From the NCBI GenBank assembly GCA_040392805.1, contig JBEBVI010000233.1, positions 1 through 6,675 of the forward strand: DNA of 6,675 bases. Reading direction: 5' to 3'. Under the pieces are notes generated by a model, which ran no database searches, was not told where the DNA came from, and saw only the letters and a program-made list of their open reading frames with translations. Every line of letters starts with the position of its first letter. Position 1 is the stretch's first letter. The position numbers and the translations under genes were made by a program. The DNA comes from Taibaiella helvus_B. GTDB taxonomy: Bacteria; Bacteroidota; Bacteroidia; Chitinophagales; Chitinophagaceae. Positions 1-5,507 of the stretch are shown in pieces.

Positions 1-2
1 AT

Positions 3-947
3 TTTTTTTTACTTCTGACACTATGCAATACACTGCATGCTCAAAATGAAAATGTCTGGGCATTCGGTGATCATGCGGGCATTGATTTCAACACCAACCC
101 GCCGACACCGGTTATTACCACCATTAACACAAATGAAGGTTCTGCGTCTATATGTGATGACAATGGCCGATTGCTATTTTATACCGACGGCACTTCTGTA
201 TGGAACCGTATGAACCGTTTTATGCCTGCCGGGTATAATATATTGGGCGTGGGCGATATTACTTCAAGTACTTCTCAGGGCACGGTCATTATACCTATGC
301 CGGGGATGACCGGGAAATATTATGTTTTTTCATTAGGCCAATACGAGTCCGGTTTTAGTAGTTCACCTTACCTGGGCAAACTGTATTACAATATAGTGGA
401 TATGAGCCGGGATAACGGATTAGGCGATGTAGTAGAGAAGGGCATCTTACTGGATTCTTTACTGACAGAGCACATGACGGCGATCTCGGGCAATGATTGT
501 GATGCATGGCTGATTGTAGTGTCCCGGTTAAACAATCGTTTTAAGGCTTATAATATTAATGTAAATGGTATTAACCCGAACCCGGTTGTTTCGCAGGGGA
601 TACCGGAAAAGCCATTGCAAACTTTTGCCGGAATATCGGGAACTATTGATGCGGCTCCCGACCGCAGTAAGCTGGCAATAGCGCAGGATAAAGTCACTCT
701 TTATGACTTTGATCCGGCCTCCGGGAAGATTACGCATCCTGTTGTACTGGACCCATCTCCTATAGTAGCTAACATTAACTATACCTCATTTTATGGCCTT
801 TGTTTCTCTCCCGGCAATACAAAGCTATATGTTACCTTAGGTGAAGATCTATCTATTCTTTCGACCCTCTACCAGTTCGATTTAAGCTCAGGCGATTCCA
901 TGACTATGGTTAACTCAAAAACGATACTTTCAATTAATATGATTTAG
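3..947 (+). CDS. N-terminal fragment of T9SS surface protein (signal peptide plus propeller-like region)
   Basis: The frame is open from the window edge, so the start codon lies a few codons upstream. The first visible residues, FFLLLTLCNTLHAQ, form the hydrophobic core and end of a Sec signal peptide, with cleavage expected near HAQ|NENVW. The mature part begins WAFGDHAGIDF, then NTNEGSASICD and GRLLFYTDGTSVWNR. This is the recognisable opening of many large Bacteroidota proteins that end in a gliding-motility C-terminal domain. The segment behaves like repeated beta-propeller blades (for example DRSKLAIAQDKVTLYDFD and FSPGNTKLYVTLGED). Its ligand or enzymatic activity cannot be told from sequence. 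A TTG at 171 could serve as a start only in the middle of a conserved motif and is not credible. The frame ends at TAG 945-947 through an apparent frameshift. Confidence 0.8.
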   Translation, partial: FFLLLTLCNTLHAQNENVWAFGDHAGIDFNTNPPTPVITTINTNEGSASICDDNGRLLFYTDGTSVWNRMNRFMPAGYNILGVGDITSSTSQGTVIIPMPGMTGKYYVFSLGQYESGFSSSPYLGKLYYNIVDMSRDNGLGDVVEKGILLDSLLTEHMTAISGNDCDAWLIVVSRLNNRFKAYNINVNGINPNPVVSQGIPEKPLQTFAGISGTIDAAPDRSKLAIAQDKVTLYDFDPASGKITHPVVLDPSPIVANINYTSFYGLCFSPGNTKLYVTLGEDLSILSTLYQFDLSSGDSMTMVNSKTILSINMI

Positions 948-2574
948 TGCATTAAAACGAGCGCCTGATGGTAAAATTTACGGGGCAACAAACGTTAATG
1001 CCGCGCTACATGTGATTAATCAACCGGATATTGCCGGCGCCGGTTGCCAGTTTGTTGCTAACGGATTTTCTTTAGCGAGAGGAACTGCTTCTATTTTTGG
1101 GCTTCCTAATAATCCGGGTGTCCTTGCTCCCGCAAAAAGATACAGCGCAACAGTTGACTCGGTTTTATGTTCCGAACCCCGCACCTTAAAGGCCAAAAAT
1201 AGTTCCGGCCTGAATTATGTATGGGAGGACAGTACTTTAGGTGCAACGCGCATAGTGAGCAACCCGGGTGTATATTGGCTGCGCTACCAGGTTCCGTTAA
1301 ACACTCCCTGTATGTATGAAATCTATGTAGATACTTTCCGGGTGGCCTTTGGCTTTACATCAACAGATGCTTATACTACTACAAAGGGTTCCGGAATGTG
1401 CAAAGCAGATACGATATCCATAAGCCCTTCCCATCTTAACGGCGCCACTTACATCTGGAACGATGCCTACCCGGGCGTAAACCGGAAAGTAAATGAGACC
1501 GGCATTTATTACGTCTCCTACCGCATCGATTCTATATGTGAGCACCATGTAGACAGCTTTATCATTACCTATCCCGATCCGGCTTATAAAGTTTCCTTTA
1601 TAGCAGACTCTTTTGTTTGCCTGAAGAGCGCCATTCTTTTTCAAAATACATCAGATGCTCCTTTCGATAATTTTAAATGGTTTTTCGGCACTAAAGATTC
1701 TTCCATACTTAAAAGCCCGGAATATAGCTATCCCGATGCCGGAAGCTCTACCGTTCTGCTCGCAGGAACAATCGGCGGTATCTGTCCCGACACAGCCTAT
1801 CAAACCATTACCGTTGACCCTGAATTGGAAGTTTCATTCCTTAAAGATAAAGACAGCATTTGCCAGGGCGAAAGCATCATATTCACTCATAAAATGGATA
1901 GGACAACCCTAACTGACCTGCATTGGCAGATGGGTGACGGAAATGATTTCTCTACTTTTGATAACCCAATAAAACATGCATATGATCGTGCCGGTACGAT
2001 GCGCTTAAACCTTACCGCACGATTCCGTGCCTGCCCGGAGTCTTCTTTTGCAGATACTGTTTATGTATCCGACCTGCCCAAAGTTTACCTTGGCCCGGAT
2101 ACCGGGCTTTGCTTAAACGGATCAGTAATGGTGCTGCGCAACCGGTATAGGGAACCAGGTTCGCATTTATGGAATACAGGCGATACCACGGAGACATTGC
2201 GGATAACACATCCCGGCATATACAGCCTGACTGTACATAAAGAACCGTTGGATTGTGCAACCACAGCATCCATTGAAATAAAGAAGGATTGCTATATAGA
2301 GCTGCCCAACGCTTTCAGTCCTGACGGTGACGGGATTAATGATTATTTCTTTCCAAAGCAATTATTATCCGGGAATGTAACAACATTCAAAATGCAAATA
2401 TTCAACCGTTGGGGGCAATTGATGTTTGAAACTTTAAATATTGCAGGGCGCGGCTGGGATGGTAATTTTAATGGTAAACCGCAACCGGGAGGTGTGTATG
2501 TTTATGCAATTGATGCGATAATTGATGGTGCACGCAATGAACATTACCGGGGAAATGTGACATTGATTAGATAA
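943..2574 (+). CDS. C-terminal fragment of T9SS surface protein (Ig/PKD modules plus type-B sorting domain)
   Basis: This is the continuation of the same protein after the frame break. The first possible start codon in this frame is GTG 1012, in the middle of a propeller blade (HVINQPDIAGAG), so it is not a natural gene start. Domains in order: end of the propeller (to about 1130); an Ig-like module at about 1141-1344; a second at about 1390-1578; two PKD-like modules at about 1585-1815 (FKWFFGTKDSS) and 1825-2070 (LHWQMGDGNDFS...KHAYDRAGT); a third Ig-like module at about 2077-2283; and a CHU_C/gliding-motility C-terminal domain at 2290-2571. The last domain carries LPNAFSPDGDGINDYF, FNRWGQLMFE, GWDGNFNGKPQPGGVYVY and a terminal GNVTLIR. 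In this family it is the type-B signal that directs passage through the T9SS. Paired cysteines in the modules suggest disulfides outside the cell. No catalytic motif is visible, so adhesion or matrix binding is only an inference. Confidence 0.85.
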   Translation, partial: FSALKRAPDGKIYGATNVNAALHVINQPDIAGAGCQFVANGFSLARGTASIFGLPNNPGVLAPAKRYSATVDSVLCSEPRTLKAKNSSGLNYVWEDSTLGATRIVSNPGVYWLRYQVPLNTPCMYEIYVDTFRVAFGFTSTDAYTTTKGSGMCKADTISISPSHLNGATYIWNDAYPGVNRKVNETGIYYVSYRIDSICEHHVDSFIITYPDPAYKVSFIADSFVCLKSAILFQNTSDAPFDNFKWFFGTKDSSILKSPEYSYPDAGSSTVLLAGTIGGICPDTAYQTITVDPELEVSFLKDKDSICQGESIIFTHKMDRTTLTDLHWQMGDGNDFSTFDNPIKHAYDRAGTMRLNLTARFRACPESSFADTVYVSDLPKVYLGPDTGLCLNGSVMVLRNRYREPGSHLWNTGDTTETLRITHPGIYSLTVHKEPLDCATTASIEIKKDCYIELPNAFSPDGDGINDYFFPKQLLSGNVTTFKMQIFNRWGQLMFETLNIAGRGWDGNFNGKPQPGGVYVYAIDAIIDGARNEHYRGNVTLIR

Positions 2575-2612
2575 AAGACCTCGTAGATTTTAAAAATCTA
2601 CGAGGTCTTTTT
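2573..2612. terminator. Rho-independent terminator, probably bidirectional
   Basis: A perfect 14-bp stem (2577-2590 with 2594-2607, loop TAA) is extended by four A-T pairs and followed on the + strand by TTTTT (2608-2612). The A run on the left overlaps the TAA stop of the surface-protein gene. On the - strand the stem is followed by TTTTAT, a shorter U-tract, about 50 nt past the rpn stop. It can therefore end both convergent transcripts, better for the left gene than for rpn. Confidence 0.85.
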
Positions 2613-2659
2613 ATGCATCAGTTCAGCACCTCACTTACCGACAGGTATAAAAATAGGTC

Positions 2660-3649
2660 TTATACACCCTTACCTTCTTCTATTTCTTTACGTATTTTCT
2701 GCACAAATTCAACGGACACTTCGGCTATCCGGGAAATCTGGACATCAGACAGTTGCAGATCTACAATCAGGTTATGAACAAATGCATGTTTCATTTCCTC
2801 CCGACCTTCTTCTCTGCCCTCTTGTTTCCCGATTTCTACACCTTTCTCCATACCGATTTTCACACCTTCTTGCTTACCCTCTTCTCTACCGATTTCCACA
2901 CCTTCTTCTTTTATTAATTCTAAAATACTCATATTTACTTTGTTTTGAGTTAAGGTCAATATCTCATTATCAAAATTACGGTTTATTTCCGGATTATTGA
3001 TATATACAACATTTTTAATAAATGCAAGTATCAGCAACATTTCTTCATGCCCATACTTACCACTGGCTATTAACGCTTTAGCCAGCAATAGCCTTTGCTG
3101 CGCTAGGTCAGAGTCCTTAAACTTGTCACGGTACAGCGCCTTTTGTGCAGCAAGTAACATAATACCCATGGCATTATCCATTGCCAGCAACTGCGCTTCC
3201 GGGTAATCAAAAATGTGCAGGGTATTGTATTCAAAAGTTATTTTTGTACCTAACGTTTCATAGCGGAAAATACCCGCATCTGTTGGCCGGGCCTTTGTAG
3301 TGAACAATGCTATTGAGGTGATAGGCACATTATACTTCTCGTACAAACGGTAAAAATAAATAAACATCCTCCGGGCAAACTGGGGGTCGTGATAACCCTG
3401 CACCTCCAGATGGATAAGGATTAACTCCTCACAGCCATCTTTACGATAAGCCTTTATCAGTTTATCAACAATACGTCTATCCCGTTTCTGCCCCGCCTCC
3501 GGAAATATCGTCTGAAGCTCCTTATCCATGATCTCAAAGCCTCTGCTCATATCAAAAATATCGCTTGCACCGGGAAAGACAAGCTCCAGAAATTCGGGAA
3601 GCACAAGCTCTATGCCACCGCTCCAATAAGTATCAGGATAATAGTTCAT
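2660..3649 (-). CDS. Rpn-family recombination-promoting nuclease / putative transposase
   Basis: The 329-residue protein belongs to the PD-(D/E)XK 'Rpn/putative transposase' family (COG5464-like). These are DNA endonucleases linked in E. coli to RecA-independent recombination and to toxic anti-phage activity. Visible signs are the N-terminal block YWSGGIELVLPEFLELVFP; SRGFEIMDKELQTIFPE; the putative metal site D62 (RRIVDKLIKAY) with E82-V-Q84 in LILIHLEVQGYHD; then FARRMFIYFYRLYEKY and PITSIALFT. Residues 248-284 are a Gly-Glu/Lys repeat built on 12-nt units. The tail LSDVQISRIAEVSVEFVQKIR resembles the short helical C-terminus common in the family. ATG 3647-3649 is chosen over TTG 3665-3667 because a promoter-like TAnnTTTG box covers the TTG and family homology begins right after the ATG. 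No Shine-Dalgarno is seen, as is usual in Bacteroidota. It is a lone gene with no transposon ends recognised. The fold and family are clear; the cellular role is inferred. Confidence 0.88.
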   Translation of the reverse strand: MNYYPDTYWSGGIELVLPEFLELVFPGASDIFDMSRGFEIMDKELQTIFPEAGQKRDRRIVDKLIKAYRKDGCEELILIHLEVQGYHDPQFARRMFIYFYRLYEKYNVPITSIALFTTKARPTDAGIFRYETLGTKITFEYNTLHIFDYPEAQLLAMDNAMGIMLLAAQKALYRDKFKDSDLAQQRLLLAKALIASGKYGHEEMLLILAFIKNVVYINNPEINRNFDNEILTLTQNKVNMSILELIKEEGVEIGREEGKQEGVKIGMEKGVEIGKQEGREEGREEMKHAFVHNLIVDLQLSDVQISRIAEVSVEFVQKIRKEIEEGKGV

Positions 3650-3664
3650 ACAGAAAAATGTAGA

Positions 3665-3672
3665 CAAAAATA
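3665..3672 (-). promoter_or_regulatory. Possible -7 box of rpn
   Basis: On the - strand this reads TATTTTTG, an exact match to the Bacteroidota TAnnTTTG element, about 15 nt before the chosen ATG. The nearest upstream TTG (3701-3699) is 26 nt away, longer than the usual 19-21 nt, so the promoter is weak or fortuitous. If real, the leader is very short and start TTG 3667 is excluded. Confidence 0.35.
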
Positions 3673-3712
3673 TATAAAAATGATTTATGGAATTTAAACA
3701 AGCCCAATAACC

Positions 3713-3917
3713 TCAGCTATGCGAAGCTTGTAACTTCGTATAAATATTATCTTGCCTATGGCAAGCATACGTCGATATGATGCCGCCTGTAGCCACTCTT
3801 ACATTCCGCACAGCGCTATTTTCGGGGGAGACTTGTAACAATGTTGCAATATATCGAGTGTTTTCAATGCCCCGACTCATAGCTGATGCACAGGTACCTT
3901 CGTGTATCAGCTATACG
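3713..3917. repeat. Structured spacer element bounded by 11-bp direct repeats
   Basis: The spacer between rpn and tyrS holds no recognised gene. It begins and ends with TCAGCTATGCG (3713-3723) and TCAGCTATACG (3907-3917), identical at 10 of 11 positions. Inside are several hairpins: TATGCGAAG/CTTCGTATA (3718-3726 with 3734-3742, one G-U pair); CTTGCC-TAT-GGCAAG (3751-3765); the near-palindrome TTGTAACAATGTTGCAA (3833-3849); and a 13-bp stem at 3879-3914. On the - strand an open frame of 55 codons runs from ATG 3880 to TGA 3713, starting MSRGIENTRYIATLLQ. It almost fills the element but resembles no family I can name. This organisation suggests a REP-like or miniature mobile element. That is inference, since one copy alone cannot show it. 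Confidence 0.4.
3879..3914 (-). terminator. Hairpin just after tyrS, without U-tract
   Basis: A 13-bp stem (3879-3891 with 3902-3914, one G-U pair) with a 10-nt loop that is itself nearly palindromic (AGGTACCT) starts 5 nt after the tyrS stop. The - strand continues GAGTCGGGG, so there is no U-tract. It may protect the 3' end or end transcription weakly. It also forms one edge of the structured spacer element, so its primary role is uncertain. Confidence 0.4.
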
Positions 3918-3919
3918 TA

Positions 3920-5206
3920 TTATGCAAATACCACCAGATAATAATGTTTCTTACCTTTCTGGATCAGCGTATATTTATCATTCAGCAAATGCTGTTGCTG
4001 AAGCCGGATATCCGTACCTTCTGCTTTACTTTTGTTGATGCTGACACCACCACTCTGTAATAGTTTACGCGCTTCTCCTTTGGAGCTGAATATGCCGGAC
4101 TCCGCAAGGAACTGTACAAAGTCGATACCATCATTAGCCAAAGCATCTTTGGTATAGGTAACTTGCGGTACACCTTCCAGTACCTCTAATAATTGACGTT
4201 CGTTCAATGCTGCCAGCGCTTCGGTTGTATCTTTTCCGAATAATATCTGGCTCGCCTGCTGCGCAAACTCGAAGTCTTCGCGGCTGTGTACCATGGTGGT
4301 GATTTCTTCTGCCAGCTTCTTTTGTAAGGTACGCAGGTGAGGGGCTTGTTCGTGCTCCGTAATTAATGCATTGATCTCCTCTAAGGGTAAAAAGGTAAAG
4401 ATCCTGACCAGGTTCCTGGCATCTTCATCGGTGACATTTAACCAGTACTGATAAAATTGGTAAGGAGATGTTTTTTCCCGGTCCAGCCATACATTTCCCG
4501 ATTCGGTCTTGCCGAATTTACCGCCGTCCGCTTTCTTTAGCAACGGACAGGTAAAGGCAAAAGCTTCATTGCCGCCTTTCCGGCGTATCAGCTCTGTACC
4601 GGTTACGATATTGCCCCACTGATCGGCGCCACCAAACTGGAGCTTAATATTGTGGTTTGTATTTAAGTAGTAAAAGTCATAACCCTGTATCAGCTGGTAA
4701 CTGAATTCCGTAAAGGATAGCCCGTATTCCAGCCGCTTTTGTACCGAGTCTTTAGCCAGCATATAATTAACGGTGATGTGCTTGCCTACATCCCGTATAA
4801 AATCCAGGAAACCGAGATCTTTAAACCAGTCGAAGTTATTGATGATCTCCGCCTTATTAGGCAGGTTAGCATCGAAATCCAGGAACTTTTCCAGTTGTTT
4901 GCGGATTCCCTTAATATTGGTTTGCAGCGTATCGTTATCCAGCAGGTTACGTTCCGCAGATTTCCCCGTAGGGTCCCCTATCATTCCTGTTGCACCGCCT
5001 ATAAGCGCATAAGGTTTATGTCCTGCTTTCTGCATATGCATCAGCAGGATAATAGGTAACATGCTGCCGATGTGCAGGCTGTCTGCCGTAGGGTCAAAAC
5101 CTACATAGCCGGATGTCTGTTCTTTAGCCAATTGCTCTTCCGTGCCGGGGATAATGTCCTGAAGCAGGCCGCGCTGCCTCAGTTCAGGAATAAAATTAGT
5201 TGCCAC
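3920..5206 (-). CDS. tyrS: Tyrosyl-tRNA synthetase
   Basis: This class I cytoplasmic enzyme activates tyrosine with ATP and charges tRNA-Tyr. It has 428 residues, normal for the bacterial TyrRS form, and is complete. The Rossmann catalytic domain shows GYVGFDPTADSLHIGS (residues 33-48, the HIGH motif with Ser as last residue), GGATGMIGDPTGKSAERNLL, the tyrosine-site helix Y170-xxx-Q174-xx-D177, GGADQWGN (192-199) and KFGKT (230-234), the bacterial TyrRS version of KMSKS. An anticodon-binding helical region follows. A C-terminal S4-type RNA-binding domain covers about 362-428 (FSSKGEARKLLQSGGVSIN). The start is GTG 5206-5204: the frame hits a stop (TAA, 5227-5225) shortly upstream without an ATG, and ATNFIPEL begins the usual N-terminus. 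It is a single-gene unit with its own promoter, divergent from the PorV-like gene. Confidence 0.97.
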   Translation of the reverse strand: MATNFIPELRQRGLLQDIIPGTEEQLAKEQTSGYVGFDPTADSLHIGSMLPIILLMHMQKAGHKPYALIGGATGMIGDPTGKSAERNLLDNDTLQTNIKGIRKQLEKFLDFDANLPNKAEIINNFDWFKDLGFLDFIRDVGKHITVNYMLAKDSVQKRLEYGLSFTEFSYQLIQGYDFYYLNTNHNIKLQFGGADQWGNIVTGTELIRRKGGNEAFAFTCPLLKKADGGKFGKTESGNVWLDREKTSPYQFYQYWLNVTDEDARNLVRIFTFLPLEEINALITEHEQAPHLRTLQKKLAEEITTMVHSREDFEFAQQASQILFGKDTTEALAALNERQLLEVLEGVPQVTYTKDALANDGIDFVQFLAESGIFSSKGEARKLLQSGGVSINKSKAEGTDIRLQQQHLLNDKYTLIQKGKKHYYLVVFA

Positions 5207-5259
5207 TATGTTAAATAAGTGTTGTTAATATTGTGTGAATATTAATTTATAGAAAGATG

Positions 5260-5290
5260 CAAAATTAGTTTTGTTTTATTTAAACGGCAA
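5260..5290 (-). promoter_or_regulatory. tyrS promoter, Bacteroidota type
   Basis: On the - strand TTG (5290-5288) is followed after exactly 20 nt by TAATTTTG (5267-5260), an exact TAnnTTTG box with the spacing typical of the Bacteroidota housekeeping sigma factor. The start point should lie near 5254, giving a leader of roughly 50 nt. This leader is too short for a T-box type control element, and no such structure is seen. Confidence 0.75.
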
Positions 5291-5294
5291 GGTT

Positions 5295-5326
5295 TTTGAG
5301 TGAAGGCGGATAATAACATATTTTTG
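5295..5326 (+). promoter_or_regulatory. Promoter of the PorV-like gene, Bacteroidota type
   Basis: TTTG (5295-5298) and TATTTTTG (5319-5326) are separated by exactly 20 nt, matching the TTG-N20-TAnnTTTG pattern. The TTG elements of this promoter and of the opposite tyrS promoter lie only five bases apart, so the polymerase footprints must overlap. Transcription would start near 5332, about 175 nt before the ATG. Confidence 0.7.
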
Positions 5327-5331
5327 CATGT

Positions 5332-5507
5332 GAGACAGGCATAGCAATATTCGTTGAGAAAAGACGTTTTACGCGAAATACAACAAATTGTGAAACATTT
5401 TATTGCTGTTGCCTGTGCCTGGGGATTGTTGTTGAAATGTACGTACTACGTGCGATGACAGGAGGTACCGGGCACGCTTAATATCGTGTATATTGAAGAA
5501 ATTTATT
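5332..5507 (+). other. Long leader of the PorV-like gene with a possible short ORF
   Basis: This completes the 301-bp gap between tyrS and the PorV-like gene. It holds a 34-codon frame from TTG 5354 to TGA 5456-5458 (RKDVLREIQQIVKHFIAVAC...), polar then hydrophobic, with no ATG and no recognised homology. ATG 5455 overlaps its stop and opens only 8 codons. A perfect AGGAGGT (5460-5466) lies between weak complementary arms CGTGC (5449-5453) and GCACG (5472-5476), and ACGTACTACGT (5441-5451) is palindromic. The AGGAGGT is too far from either start of the PorV-like gene to serve it. No known riboswitch is recognised. Confidence 0.35.

Larger units (their letters stand above)
1..2574 (+). pseudogene. 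T9SS-secreted surface protein, frameshifted, 5' end outside window
   Basis: The two adjacent open frames (3-947 and 943-2574) read as one protein. The first frame is open from position 3 and ends at TAG 945-947 just after KTILSIN. Sequence of the same family resumes in the next frame at 943 as FSALKRAPDGKIYGA. That frame itself has a TGA at 940-942, so the shift must fall between about 940 and 945. Dropping one base there (for example G941) restores SINIFSALKRAPDGKIYGA, which matches the usual PDGKIY strand of this family. About 856 residues are then visible. The second half alone would lack a signal peptide, and the first half alone would lack the secretion domain, so neither fragment should reach the surface. 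A single-base sequencing error is an equally simple explanation. Confidence 0.75.

Noticed and set aside
936..950. Programmed ribosomal frameshift
   Set aside because: There is no slippery heptamer, no internal Shine-Dalgarno at suitable distance and no evident downstream pseudoknot. A mutation or base-call error is simpler.
2012..2361. Overlapping open frames on the - strand within the surface-protein gene
   Set aside because: They lie opposite the clearly coding Ig-like/CHU_C region, have no domain signs, and overlap one another in different frames.
2798..2908. CRISPR-like array
   Set aside because: The repeats are 12-nt in-frame coding units without unique spacers of constant length.
2782..3206. 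Two + strand open frames opposite rpn
   Set aside because: The Pro/Leu/Ser-rich products are mirror readings of the Gly/Glu/Lys repeat and of the rpn core. There is no start context or homology.
2660..3917. Complete insertion sequence made of rpn and the structured spacer
   Set aside because: No terminal inverted repeats or target duplication enclose both parts. The 11-bp direct repeats bound only the spacer.
4739..5059. + strand open frames opposite the N-terminal half of tyrS
   Set aside because: They are antisense to the strongly conserved catalytic domain and have no independent signs of coding.
5207..5259. T-box or other tRNA-sensing leader for tyrS
   Set aside because: The predicted leader is only about 50 nt, AU-rich and without conserved stems. 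T-boxes are also chiefly a Firmicutes feature.
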